Positions 15,939 to 24,364 of a stretch of 35,939 nucleotides of DNA are shown here, in pieces. This stretch comes from an uncultured Pseudomonadota bacterium. GTDB taxonomy: Bacteria; Pseudomonadota; Alphaproteobacteria; RF32; CAG-239. How positions within the stretch are numbered: the first letter of the stretch is position 1; each line of letters starts with the position of its first letter. A program made the translations under genes and the position numbers. The stretch is from positions 1 through 35,939 of the forward strand of contig CACWSG010000012.1 in assembly GCA_902763535.1 (NCBI GenBank). Reading direction: 5' to 3'. A model generated the notes under the pieces. It did no database searches, was not told the origin of the DNA, and saw only the letters and a program-made list of their open reading frames with translations.

Positions 15939-17024
15939 ATGGCTAAAATACCCAATCCTTGGGACGATAATGACAATGATTCCCAAACCGGTCCGTGGGA
16001 CGACAATCCTGTCGTCAAAAACAAACCGAAAATAAAAGTGTTTAAAAATCCGCAACCAACCGAAATCAATTTTCAATGGTGGTGGTTAGCTTTAGCAGTG
16101 GTAGGCGTGTGGTTGCTGTCCGGTTTCTATTCGGTTCAGCCCAATGAGGAAGGTATTGAACTTCGCTTTGGCGCCTATACTGAATCGACCACTCCCGGTT
16201 TGCACTATCATCTGCCTTATCCTATTGAGACGGTTCGCAAGGTTAACATGACTCAAGAACGCAGTATCAATCTTGGTGTTTCCGATCCCCACCGTGGTCC
16301 GTCTAATTCGTTTACCGAGAGCCATATGTTGACCGGTGATGAAAATATTGTTGATGTCAATCTGACTATTGTTTGGCGCATTGATAATGCCAAAGATTAT
16401 GTTTTTAATATGCAATCTCCTGATGAAACGGTTAATGTGGCCGCCCAGTCCGTTTTGCGTGAAATCGTCGGTCAATCACAAATGTTGCCGATTATCTCCG
16501 GTGATCGTGGCAAAGTTGAAGATGAAACCAAAGAAGAACTGCAAAAAGTTCTTGATGAATTCGGTGCCGGTATCAAAATCGTGCGCGTAAAATTGCAAAA
16601 AGCTGATCCGCCTAAGCAAGTTGTTGATGCTTTTAACGAGGTTCAACGCGCCAAGGCCGATATGGAACGTTTCAAAAACGAGGCTGAAGCTTATCGCAAC
16701 GAAATTGTGCCCAAGTCACGCGGTGAAGCCGCACAGCGCTTGCAAAATGCCCAAGCCTATAAGCAGGCTATCGTTGCCAAAGCTCAAGGTGAGGCCGGAA
16801 GATTTAATTCGGTTTACCAAGCCTATAAAAAAGGCGAGGAGGTTACGGTTAAACGTATGTATTTAGAAACCATGGAAGATGTCTTGCAAAAGTCTAATAA
16901 AGTTATCTTAGGCACCGACAAAAATTCCGGAGTTGTTCCTTATTTACCGCTTGATCAACTCAATCGTCCGCGTCCGATTATCAATTTGCAAGCCGCCCCC
17001 ATCAAAGCAGAAGGAGAAAAATAA
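15939..17024 (+). CDS. hflK: Membrane protease modulator HflK
   Basis: Band-7/SPFH family membrane protein that forms a large cage with HflC around FtsH and limits its proteolysis. The N-terminus has two DDN-type acidic repeats (NPWDDNDND, GPWDDNPVV), then one membrane helix at about 45-65 (FQWWWLALAVVGVWLLSGFY), then the SPFH domain in the periplasm and a helical region with QRAKADMERFKNEAEAYRNE. Length 361. ATG at 15939 follows AACGGAG. Its stop overlaps the start of hflC (TAATG), indicating translational coupling. Confidence 0.95.
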   Translation: MAKIPNPWDDNDNDSQTGPWDDNPVVKNKPKIKVFKNPQPTEINFQWWWLALAVVGVWLLSGFYSVQPNEEGIELRFGAYTESTTPGLHYHLPYPIETVRKVNMTQERSINLGVSDPHRGPSNSFTESHMLTGDENIVDVNLTIVWRIDNAKDYVFNMQSPDETVNVAAQSVLREIVGQSQMLPIISGDRGKVEDETKEELQKVLDEFGAGIKIVRVKLQKADPPKQVVDAFNEVQRAKADMERFKNEAEAYRNEIVPKSRGEAAQRLQNAQAYKQAIVAKAQGEAGRFNSVYQAYKKGEEVTVKRMYLETMEDVLQKSNKVILGTDKNSGVVPYLPLDQLNRPRPIINLQAAPIKAEGEK

Positions 17025-17893
17025 TGTCGAATAAAATACAGGCTGTTATTGTTGGTATAGTGGTTTTATTGGTATTTTTAGGCTCAGAATCGCTGTTTGT
17101 GGTTAATCAAACCGAACAAGCCATAGTGTTGCAATTCGGTGAGCCGATGCGTGAAATCAAAACTCCCGGTCTAAAGTGGAAAGTTCCCTTTATTCAACGA
17201 GTTGTTATTTATGAAAATCGTTTGCTGAATCTTGATCCTCCGGCTCAGGAAGTCGTACTCAACGACAAAAAGCGTTTGGATGTCGATAGCTTTACTCGTT
17301 ATCGCATTGTCGATCCGCTCAAATTTTATCAAACTGTCCGTACTGAGGTTCAGGCTCAGTCGAAATTGGAGGAAATTGTCAATTCTTCTGTTCGTAAAGT
17401 CTTAGGTCGTATAACTCTGCAGGAATTGTTGTCGCAAAAACGCACTCAGATTATGGCAGATATTTCCAAGGCGGTGAAAACAGATGCTGAGCAGATTGGC
17501 GTTAATGTAGCAGATGTGCGAATTCGCCGTGCTGATTTGCCTTTGGAAGTTTTGCAGGCCATCAATGCCCGTATGAAGACTGAACGTGAACGCGATGCTA
17601 AAGAGTTTAGAGCTACCGGCCAGCAAGAGGCACAAAAAATTCGTGCGGCCGCTGAAAAAGAGCAAGCCGTGATTATTGCCGATGCTGAAAAACAAGCGCA
17701 AATCATTCGCGGTGAGGGTGACAGCCAAGCAATTGAGATTTGGAATAAGGCTGCCGGACAAGACGCGGGATTTTTTGCCTTTTATCGTTCGCTTGAGGCT
17801 TATAAAAAATCTTTAGGATCTGATAAAAGCGATACCTTTATGGTGATTTCGCCCAACAGTGAGTTTTTTGAATATTTTCAGGGACAACACTAA
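17024..17893 (+). CDS. hflC: Membrane protease modulator HflC
   Basis: Partner of HflK in the FtsH-regulating complex. An N-terminal membrane helix at about 5-23 (QAVIVGIVVLLVFLGSESLFV) is followed by the SPFH domain (VNQTEQAIVLQFGEP) and a long helix with ARMKTERERDAKEFRATGQQEAQKIRAAAEKE. Length 289 is typical. The ATG at 17024 overlaps the hflK stop and the next gene begins directly after its own stop, so hflK, hflC and the protease gene form one translationally linked unit, a common arrangement. Confidence 0.95.
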   Translation: MSNKIQAVIVGIVVLLVFLGSESLFVVNQTEQAIVLQFGEPMREIKTPGLKWKVPFIQRVVIYENRLLNLDPPAQEVVLNDKKRLDVDSFTRYRIVDPLKFYQTVRTEVQAQSKLEEIVNSSVRKVLGRITLQELLSQKRTQIMADISKAVKTDAEQIGVNVADVRIRRADLPLEVLQAINARMKTERERDAKEFRATGQQEAQKIRAAAEKEQAVIIADAEKQAQIIRGEGDSQAIEIWNKAAGQDAGFFAFYRSLEAYKKSLGSDKSDTFMVISPNSEFFEYFQGQH

Positions 17894-19294
17894 ATGAAAA
17901 AAAATATTTTACTTTTGACTTCATTGATATTAGCTGCTTCGCCGCTGTATGCTCAAGAGCAGCCGTCTGTGACCTCTGATGCGCCGCGTATGGATTTTTC
18001 GCGGCAATCATACGCTTCTTTGATTGATCAGGTTCAACCGACAGTGGTTAGCATTATAGCGGCTCACCCTGCCACCAAAGAGACTTTTAACCCGAGTTCT
18101 TTAACTTCGGACAATCCGGCTTTGCGTGATTATTTTATCACGGATGATGATGAAAAAGCATCTTATGGCTCCGGTTTTATCATTGATGCCAAAGGGAATA
18201 TTATAACCAACTATCATGTTATCAAAGGTTCTGATAAAATTACCGTAACTTTGAGCAATGGAGATACTCATGAAGCCAAAGTGATAGGCGGTGATGAGCC
18301 GACCGATTTGGCGGTGCTGAAAATAAATGCTCCTTATCCGTTGCGTTTTGTTGAAATGGGCGATTCTGACAAATTGAGAGTTGGTGATGTAATTTTGACT
18401 GCCGGCAATGCCTTTGGGTTGGGTACCAGTTTTTCCTCAGGCATTGTCAGTGCCAAATCGCGCGACATTGATATGGGAGTGTATGACAATTTTATTCAAA
18501 CTGATGCCGCAATCAATCAAGGCTCATCCGGTGGTCCGATGTTTGGATTGGACGGTAAAGTTGTGGGAATTAACACTGCACTTTATTCCGCAACCGGTGA
18601 CAGTGTCGGCGTAGGTTTTGCCACTCCGATTAATTTAAGTAAATTTGTAATTGCCCGCTTGTTGGAAAAAGGAAGAGTTGATCGTTCGTGGATTGGTGTT
18701 TATGCTGCCAAGCAGGACAAAAAGATATCCATCAGTGACAAACAAACTTTTTCCGGTGGCGTATCAGTGTTCTCGGTTAATCCGTCATCTCCGGCGCAAC
18801 AGGCCGGAATTGAGGCTGGTGATATAATCATGGCTATCAATGGTGTTGATGTCAAAGATATTAAAGATTTTTCGCGCCGTATCGCCGAAATGGCAATCGG
18901 ACGCGATATAATATTGCGATTGTGGCGTTCCAACCAGATTAAAGATGTTACATTGCGCACAGCTTTGCGTCCTCTTAATGACAAACCAAAACCGCCGGTA
19001 AGCAAGGAGCTTTCCGAGGATAGTTTTATCCCTTGGTTGGGAATGGCTTTTGGCATGAGCGGTGATACGGTTATTGTGCGTGAGGTCTTGAGCGACTCTC
19101 AGGCTCATGAGCGCGGATTAAAAGCCGGTGATGTTGTAAATCGGATTAATACATATCCGGTAACCTCAATTTCTGATGCCATGTCATATATAAGTTATGC
19201 AACCTCAGGTGATGGTATTTTGCACATGATCATCACCAGCAATGGCGAGGAGCATAAAATAAAGTTGGAGAGCAAGCCGCATGAGCAGGATTGA
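17894..19294 (+). CDS. degP: DegP/HtrA-type periplasmic serine protease
   Basis: Periplasmic quality-control protease and chaperone. Signal peptide at residues 1-20 (MKKNILLLTSLILAASPLYA). The trypsin-like domain carries an intact triad: H108 in ITNYHVI, D138 in TDLAVL, S212 in GSSGGP. Two PDZ domains follow (about 265-350 and 375-460, with SSPAQQAGIEAGDIIMAING and SQAHERGLKAGDVVNRINT). Length 466 fits DegP/DegQ; which of the two cannot be told. ATG at 17894 is immediately after the hflC stop, and its end overlaps holC by 14 bases. Confidence 0.93.
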   Translation: MKKNILLLTSLILAASPLYAQEQPSVTSDAPRMDFSRQSYASLIDQVQPTVVSIIAAHPATKETFNPSSLTSDNPALRDYFITDDDEKASYGSGFIIDAKGNIITNYHVIKGSDKITVTLSNGDTHEAKVIGGDEPTDLAVLKINAPYPLRFVEMGDSDKLRVGDVILTAGNAFGLGTSFSSGIVSAKSRDIDMGVYDNFIQTDAAINQGSSGGPMFGLDGKVVGINTALYSATGDSVGVGFATPINLSKFVIARLLEKGRVDRSWIGVYAAKQDKKISISDKQTFSGGVSVFSVNPSSPAQQAGIEAGDIIMAINGVDVKDIKDFSRRIAEMAIGRDIILRLWRSNQIKDVTLRTALRPLNDKPKPPVSKELSEDSFIPWLGMAFGMSGDTVIVREVLSDSQAHERGLKAGDVVNRINTYPVTSISDAMSYISYATSGDGILHMIITSNGEEHKIKLESKPHEQD

Positions 19295-19733
19295 TTTTTA
19301 TCACTTGCAAACCACTGATTTGGAACACACTTTGCCTATTTTACTGGACAAGGCGTATGCTTTGCAGAAAAAAATCTTGGTAAAAATCGGTACAGCAGAG
19401 CGGGTTGATTATATCAATACTTTATTATGGACTTATGATGAGGAAAGTTTTTTGCCGCATGGTGCCAAATCTGACGGCAACGCCGAATTACAACCGATAT
19501 GGCTGACCTCCGGAGACGATAATCCAAACAACGCAGCGATGCTTTTTTTGATTGATGGTGCAGTTTATGATACCGCCAAGCTGGTTGAATTTGAGCGCGT
19601 TTTTTACATCTTTGACGGCAACGATGCTGATATGTTGACCAAAGCTCGTGAATTTTGGAAGCAGGTTAAAAAAGCTGGGTTGGAAAGTTTTTATTGGCAG
19701 CAAAATGACCAAGGCAAATGGCAGCAGAAATAG
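19281..19733 (+). CDS. holC: DNA polymerase III chi subunit HolC
   Basis: Chi links the clamp loader to single-strand-binding protein at the replication fork. The start MSRIDFYHLQTTDLEHTLPILLDKAY and the middle LLWTYDEESFLPHG are the family signatures; the C-terminus (AREFWKQVKKAGLESFYWQQ) also fits. Length 150 is normal. It starts inside the last codons of degP (14-base overlap) and is the last gene of the hflK-hflC-degP-holC unit, with a terminator overlapping its stop. Confidence 0.93.
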   Translation: MSRIDFYHLQTTDLEHTLPILLDKAYALQKKILVKIGTAERVDYINTLLWTYDEESFLPHGAKSDGNAELQPIWLTSGDDNPNNAAMLFLIDGAVYDTAKLVEFERVFYIFDGNDADMLTKAREFWKQVKKAGLESFYWQQNDQGKWQQK

Positions 19734-19744
19734 CTGCCTTTTTT
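19720..19744 (+). terminator. Intrinsic terminator of the hflK-holC operon
   Basis: GGCAGC (19720-19725) pairs with GCTGCC (19733-19738), then TTTTTT. The stem overlaps the holC stop codon. Confidence 0.75.
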
Positions 19745-19745
19745 A

Positions 19746-19773
19746 TTGCATTTTTTTTATTATCCACTACAAT
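19746..19773 (+). promoter_or_regulatory. Probable sigma-70 promoter of the orphan gene at 19810
   Basis: TTGCAT (19746-19751), 16-base spacer, TACAAT (19768-19773), directly after the upstream terminator. The leader is about 30 A/T-rich bases with no Shine-Dalgarno site. Confidence 0.5.
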
Positions 19774-19809
19774 CAGCGACTAATAAGTCTAATTTAAAAA
19801 TTATTGTAT

Positions 19810-20367
19810 ATGAAAGAAAAATTTTTTAAAGCCGCATCTCTTTTACTTCGTAAATGGCCAAAGGATGTAGAAGAAGTTTTTGCCGCATACGGGCTGAACG
19901 GGGTAAGAAACATGATCTTACGCGTCAATTCGTATGACAAAAAAGTTCCTTTGTTGCCTAAAGCAGCTCGCATTTTTCGTCTGTACAGCGCACCGAGGAA
20001 ATACAATTTTTTGCAATATATGGCAGATAACGGCGAGGAGATTTACCGCGAATATCCGCAAGGGTATAAAATGCTTTGTGAAATTGCCATGTTTTGCTGC
20101 AAAAGGGCGTTGTTGTGCGCTTTGTGGCAAAAGTATCCTCAAAAGTATTCATCATCTATGTTTGGTCTAGCCGAGTGGAATTTCTATAAGGCTAATGCTG
20201 TAAAGTGTCTCGACATAGAAGATACTTTGTATATCGCCCGCAAGGTGTGTGAAAATTCCACTCTTGCCGGTGAGCCGAAAAATGGCCTTTGCTGGAAGCG
20301 GCGTCTCGACGCCCCGCCATCCTTACTTGAGGTGAGAGAATTTTGCATGGGAGTGCTGCAACACTAA
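19810..20367 (+). CDS. Orphan protein, distant member of a local paralogous family
   Basis: 185 residues from ATG at 19810; a TTG two codons earlier is also in frame but less likely. The first 20 residues are basic and helical (MKEKFFKAASLLLRKWPKDV) and the middle is cysteine-rich (MLCEIAMFCCKRALLCALW). The segment GEEIYREYPQGYKMLCEIA aligns loosely with GALINDLAPQQYEILAKIA of the gene at 21433 and with the matching part of the gene at 20481, so the three are likely distant paralogues in a row. No known family or catalytic motif seen. The gene is SD-less, with its own promoter and a strong terminator. Confidence 0.65.
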   Translation: MKEKFFKAASLLLRKWPKDVEEVFAAYGLNGVRNMILRVNSYDKKVPLLPKAARIFRLYSAPRKYNFLQYMADNGEEIYREYPQGYKMLCEIAMFCCKRALLCALWQKYPQKYSSSMFGLAEWNFYKANAVKCLDIEDTLYIARKVCENSTLAGEPKNGLCWKRRLDAPPSLLEVREFCMGVLQH

Positions 20368-20370
20368 AAC

Positions 20371-20400
20371 AAAAGGCAAATCATCATGATTTGCCTTTTA
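20371..20400 (+). terminator. Intrinsic terminator
   Basis: AAAAGGCAAATCA (20371-20383), loop TCA, TGATTTGCCTTTT (20387-20399): a perfect 13-bp stem, possibly bidirectional. Confidence 0.9.
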
Positions 20401-20411
20401 ACATTTTAAAC

Positions 20412-20439
20412 TTGCAATGGACAAAAAATAGTGTTAAAA
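20412..20439 (+). promoter_or_regulatory. Probable promoter of the orphan gene at 20481
   Basis: TTGCAA (20412-20417), 16-base spacer, TTAAAA (20434-20439). The spacer contains TGGACAAAA and GTGTTA at nearly the same places as in the promoter of the paralogue at 21433, and AAATTAATTATTAA occurs in both leaders. Confidence 0.5.
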
Positions 20440-20480
20440 AGCAGGTAATAAATTAATTATTAATCTAAAATTCCATAATT

Positions 20481-21302
20481 ATGAATCACAAAGACAAAGA
20501 ATTCGTTCATGCAATTTGTCAGACAATTGCCGGATCCAATGCCGACACTTTCCAACAAAAAGACACTGAAAGTTGGATTGCTGCAGCCTATCAAAGCGGC
20601 AAAATGCCCAAATTGGTAAGAGATGTTTTGCTCCCCAATTTGCTGGTTATTCCGGGAAAAAAATTCGGATATGTAAGATACAACTTCAGTTCATGTTTTA
20701 TGGATTTGATGGTTGAGTGGGGTGGTTACATCAAATCAAAAGATTTGGTGAGTTTCCAAATTTTGGCACATCTTGCTTTGTATCGCATTCAGGGCTTTTT
20801 CGGCGGGATGTACTACACTCCTGCCAAAGGGATTCCTTTTCCCAGTCTGCACTATCTCAACCAGTACAGAAGTTATTTTGCGAGCGTTCGTCCCGCATGT
20901 GTTAAGGAGTTCTTAGAATCCAGTGTCGAGCTCATCTCGTACAACGAGGTTTTGCGAGAGCATTTTGCGGCAACACTATTCGCTATATGTGAATCAAAAG
21001 ATGCGCTGCTGGAGGAAAAAAGAATGGCCATGCATTTACTGGAAACAGCATGGTTGAGACAAAAAGCTTTTACCCACCTGACAAAAGACAATTGGCAAGC
21101 ATACAAACCATGGTTGCTCAGCTATGGCGGACGCTATGGCGGTATGAAAGCCTTGTACAAGCAAATCGGTTGCGCTGGTCTGTTTGACTGGCGCAAGCGT
21201 AAACAGGTGAAGAAAATTCTGTATGAAAGCCTTGTACAAGCAAATCGGGGTCTGTTTGACTGGCGCGAGCGCATGCAGGTGAAGAAAATTCTGTTAGCCT
21301 GA
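20481..21302 (+). CDS. Orphan protein, paralogue of the next gene, with duplicated C-terminus
   Basis: 273 residues, soluble, helical, unknown family. It aligns through much of its length with the product of 21433: FTHLTKDNWQAY (197-208) against FNHLNENNWPHY, LYKQIG (225-230) against LYRQLN, and a common RKQVKKIL/KPFQKMVKHAIL end. It carries a C-terminal extension made by a tandem duplication of its last ~79 bases, so GLFDWRKRKQVKKIL is followed by GLFDWRERMQVKKIL. ATG at 20481 has no Shine-Dalgarno site. Its own promoter and a perfect-palindrome terminator make it a single-gene unit. Confidence 0.72.
   Translation: MNHKDKEFVHAICQTIAGSNADTFQQKDTESWIAAAYQSGKMPKLVRDVLLPNLLVIPGKKFGYVRYNFSSCFMDLMVEWGGYIKSKDLVSFQILAHLALYRIQGFFGGMYYTPAKGIPFPSLHYLNQYRSYFASVRPACVKEFLESSVELISYNEVLREHFAATLFAICESKDALLEEKRMAMHLLETAWLRQKAFTHLTKDNWQAYKPWLLSYGGRYGGMKALYKQIGCAGLFDWRKRKQVKKILYESLVQANRGLFDWRERMQVKKILLA
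21142..21292 (+). repeat. Tandem duplication inside the C-terminus of the 20481 gene
   Basis: Unit 1 is 21142-21220 (79 bases) and unit 2 is 21221-21292 (72 bases); both begin GTATGAAAGCCTTGTACAAG. Because 79 is not a multiple of three, the first part of unit 2 is read in a different frame (YESLVQANR instead of MKALYKQIG). A seven-base deletion in unit 2 then restores the original frame, so GLFDW and VKKIL appear twice in the protein. Confidence 0.9.
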
Positions 21303-21305
21303 ATC

Positions 21306-21337
21306 AAAAAGCGGATTTTGCAAAATCCGCTTTTTTT
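21306..21337 (+). terminator. Intrinsic terminator of the 20481 gene
   Basis: AAAAAGCGGATTTTG (21306-21320) is followed directly by its reverse complement CAAAATCCGCTTTTT (21321-21335) and more T. Confidence 0.9.
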
Positions 21338-21356
21338 GTTTTTTATTAAAAATCGC

Positions 21357-21385
21357 TTGTGTTGGACAAAATTTTGTGTTATATT
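21357..21385 (+). promoter_or_regulatory. Probable promoter of the orphan gene at 21433
   Basis: TTGTGT (21357-21362), 17-base spacer, TATATT (21380-21385). The TGGACAAAA...GTGTTA part is shared with the promoter of the paralogue at 20481. Confidence 0.5.
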
Positions 21386-21432
21386 TTTCCCGATTAAAAA
21401 AATTAGAAATTAATTATTAAAAACATACATAT

Positions 21433-22158
21433 ATGGAAACGAATGAAACAACCAGAATCTTTGTCCGCAACAGCTGTTTTACAGCTGATAAAGTGCAGAA
21501 CAAATTGGATGAAGGCGGAATCAGTGCCGTTATCAATGATATGATTATCCCGCTGATTTTGCCCCAAGGGGAGGATCACATCAGTGATGAGTTTATGCGG
21601 GTGATGTCCTCTGAAAGCGGCGCTCTCATCAATGATTTGGCTCCGCAGCAGTACGAGATTTTGGCAAAAATTGCCCTTGCTCGCATTGCTAATGGCGCTG
21701 TGGAGATGAAAGAAGCTTTCGATGCGGAACTGCCGCAAGAGTACCAAGTCATGCTGGAAAAATGCCAACCGGCGCCGATGTCGCAACGGTGCTGGGATTT
21801 CTTCATCAGCAATCTCAAGCTGATGTTAGAAAATCCCAATCTTAGTCCTTTAGCTGCGCAACTTGCATTCTCCCTAGTGGAATGCACCAGTCCGTTCTAC
21901 AAAGGGGAGTATCAATGGGACATTGTTACTCCAAAGGATATTGCATTCAACAGGTTGCAAGGTATCCTTGCTGAGGTGTGGGAAGGTCCTACGTTCAATC
22001 ATCTCAATGAGAATAATTGGCCGCATTATAGCGACTTTATTCGGCAAATGGAGGGGCAAATAAGCTGGGAGCAGCTCTACCGCCAACTCAACATTCATCG
22101 TTGGTGGCAAAAGCCTTTCCAAAAGATGGTTAAGCACGCCATTCTCACGGAGGGATAA
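21433..22158 (+). CDS. Orphan protein, paralogue of the preceding gene
   Basis: 241 residues, acidic, helical, no signal or membrane segment, no recognised family. Alignment with the 20481 product covers an N-terminal block (NDMIIPLILPQG...EFMRVMSS...YEILAKIALARIANG against RDVLLPNLLVIPG...CFMDLMVE...FQILAHLALYRIQG) and a C-terminal block (FNHLNENNW, LYRQLN). This one ends without the duplicated tail. ATG at 21433 lacks a Shine-Dalgarno site; the leader shares AAATTAATTATTAA with its paralogue. Single-gene unit with its own promoter and terminator. Arrangement suggests duplication of the complete cassette including promoter and leader. Confidence 0.72.
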   Translation: METNETTRIFVRNSCFTADKVQNKLDEGGISAVINDMIIPLILPQGEDHISDEFMRVMSSESGALINDLAPQQYEILAKIALARIANGAVEMKEAFDAELPQEYQVMLEKCQPAPMSQRCWDFFISNLKLMLENPNLSPLAAQLAFSLVECTSPFYKGEYQWDIVTPKDIAFNRLQGILAEVWEGPTFNHLNENNWPHYSDFIRQMEGQISWEQLYRQLNIHRWWQKPFQKMVKHAILTEG

Positions 22159-22167
22159 TCTGCAAAA

Positions 22168-22196
22168 AAAGGGAGCAACACGTGTTTGCTCCCTTT
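22168..22196. terminator. Bidirectional terminator between converging genes
   Basis: AAAGGGAGCAA (22168-22178) pairs with TTGCTCCCTTT (22186-22196) around a seven-base loop. It serves the gene at 21433 and lies beyond the stop of the minus-strand lipoprotein gene. Confidence 0.85.
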
Positions 22197-22214
22197 CATC
22201 ATCTTCTAAAGCGA

Positions 22215-24341
22215 CTACTTACGCTTTAGTGCCGAAACCGGTTTAGGCTTTTTATCGCCGGATTTATCAATTGCATCGGCAATCGGCGTGTAAATCCTAA
22301 CAGCCTTAGGCTTAGCAGTATATGGGCGCTGACCACATATATCCAAACCGACAGCTTTTAAGGCTGTTTCAATCGGAATAAACAAATCCGGCAGATTATC
22401 ATCTTTTTTGCTCTTGTGAGCAATACCGATAATATTACCCTTTTGATCAATCAAAGCCCCGCCTAAAGTAACTGTTTGTACAAATGTATCAACAATGATT
22501 TCTGCATCTTTGTCTTCGCTGAAGCGGTATCCGACCACGCGTCCTTCATTATCAATATAATTCTCACCATTTTCATCCAAATTGAGCATACCCAAGGTTA
22601 ACAGGATATCTTTATTAACTTCGGGCAACTTAAGTTCCATCGGCAAAGGAGTATATTCGGTCGGTCTATCCAAAATCAACACTGCCACATTTTTGCTGGG
22701 GTTAACTCTGAATGCCGAAGCACTGAATTCTTTACCGTTAATAGTCTTAAGATTGTAAATATTATTCTCTTTAACAATCAAATCAGCCGAAGTCAGCACC
22801 AAATTATCAGCAATAATCAATCCGGCACCTTTATCTCCGCGAGCGTTGTTTACCGCCACAATTGACGAGCGCAAACGGTAAAGGTTTTGCGGCCGCAAAT
22901 TCTCAAACGGCGGATTGTTAACAATACAGAACTTGTTGCTGATATTGGCAAAAGACTTTTCGCTCACGGTTTCAATCAAAGTCTGACCGCGTCCATCGGT
23001 ACCGCCGGTTTCTTGAACTTCAATTTCCAAAGGAATATCGACGAAGAAATCATCACTCACGCTGACATTTTCCTCTGCTTGCAACATCGGCTCTTCGTCC
23101 ATAATCATGCCGCGGCAGTCTCCCCGCATTGCAAAATTACGATCGCGTACTTGAGCTTTCATTTCAGCTTCTTGCCAGCAAGCTTGCGTTTTGCAACCGC
23201 TCTTTGACTCAACTCCGCTGAATTCCAAATTAACCACATCGATTTTATCATGATTAACCATGGTCAAATCCACCATATCGGGACTGTTAATCATTTTTTG
23301 TTTTTCGACATAGCTTACCGGAATATAACTTACCGGAATTGATGATTGTCCGTAAGTTTTTTGACTTTCTTCCAATTGCATATCGCAATTTTGCATCATT
23401 TCAACACCGCGCAATTCCGGAGCATATTGACGGGCGAAACAAGCATCACATTTTTGGTCATAGCTGATGGAACGCAATTGCATTTCAATATCTTCCGGAC
23501 GAATACGCTGGGCCAAAGTTGTGTTGACGCAGCTTATCTCCGGCAATTTCACCAAAGCATCTTCAAAAGAACGTTCAATCAACAGATTTTCACCATTCGG
23601 CTCGCCTTCCATAACTTGACCGTAACCGGTGGTGGTTCCGCGGCAATAAACCGTGTCTTTGCGCAAGTTCATAATACGCCATACAACGGTCATCTCTGAG
23701 GTTCCGCTACGCAAGCGTTTATTTTTGGAAGCTTCCCAGTCAAATTCGTCACAGATATTCATGAAATAATCAGTGATTTCCGCAGTTATCACATATTCAG
23801 GATAAGGCAGTTTGTCCGAATCCGGATAATAAACATTGGAACGATCAACCACAACCGGATAAAAGTCGTTCAAAGTCTCATAGAATACATCAAAAAAGTG
23901 CATATCTTTCTGAATGGTGCGTCCCTCATTCAAATATGCGTTTTTCGATTCTCTGCGGCAACCGAACAATCTGAACTTATAATCACCCAATTTGGTGTTC
24001 AGATCATCATATTTGCGGCCTTTTTTAATACGGAAATCAACATTTTCCAGTTTTACCGGAGCATAATAACTGCGTCCTTTGTGCAACATATTATAAGCCG
24101 CATATTGATCCTCATTAATAATCAGACTCTGATAGCGGACTTTTTGCTTGTCTTGGACATACGAAATACGACGCACCGGTTTTTTCTTGGATTTTTCACA
24201 CATACAATCAAACAATCCGGGCGATTCTGTCAAATAATCATCAGCATTACACATACAAGGTATCAATTCGGGACTTTCCTTGCTGCAACCAACCAATGCC
24301 AATGCAGATAACACAATGGTAAGGCTCAATTTGTTACGCAT
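22215..24341 (-). CDS. Lipoprotein with an inactive trypsin-like (HtrA-type) domain
   Basis: A 708-residue envelope lipoprotein: signal peptide with lipobox LVGC (lipidated C19). Residues ~20-480 are unknown, with many cysteines and a local repeat IPVSYIPVSY near 335-345. Residues ~485-670 align with a DegP-like protease domain (GAGLIIADNLVLTSADLIV, NVAVLIL, TLGGALIDQKGNIIGIAHK), but each triad position is changed: His to D520, Asp to N551, Ser to L626. The fold is probably kept as a binding module without proteolysis. ATG at 24341 follows GGAG 11 bases upstream and lies 23 bases after the YifB stop, so the gene is the last of a three-gene operon. A role in envelope quality control is only a guess. 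Confidence 0.8.
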   Translation of the reverse strand: MRNKLSLTIVLSALALVGCSKESPELIPCMCNADDYLTESPGLFDCMCEKSKKKPVRRISYVQDKQKVRYQSLIINEDQYAAYNMLHKGRSYYAPVKLENVDFRIKKGRKYDDLNTKLGDYKFRLFGCRRESKNAYLNEGRTIQKDMHFFDVFYETLNDFYPVVVDRSNVYYPDSDKLPYPEYVITAEITDYFMNICDEFDWEASKNKRLRSGTSEMTVVWRIMNLRKDTVYCRGTTTGYGQVMEGEPNGENLLIERSFEDALVKLPEISCVNTTLAQRIRPEDIEMQLRSISYDQKCDACFARQYAPELRGVEMMQNCDMQLEESQKTYGQSSIPVSYIPVSYVEKQKMINSPDMVDLTMVNHDKIDVVNLEFSGVESKSGCKTQACWQEAEMKAQVRDRNFAMRGDCRGMIMDEEPMLQAEENVSVSDDFFVDIPLEIEVQETGGTDGRGQTLIETVSEKSFANISNKFCIVNNPPFENLRPQNLYRLRSSIVAVNNARGDKGAGLIIADNLVLTSADLIVKENNIYNLKTINGKEFSASAFRVNPSKNVAVLILDRPTEYTPLPMELKLPEVNKDILLTLGMLNLDENGENYIDNEGRVVGYRFSEDKDAEIIVDTFVQTVTLGGALIDQKGNIIGIAHKSKKDDNLPDLFIPIETALKAVGLDICGQRPYTAKPKAVRIYTPIADAIDKSGDKKPKPVSALKRK

Positions 24342-24364
24342 ACTTAAACTGCTCCGTTATAACA

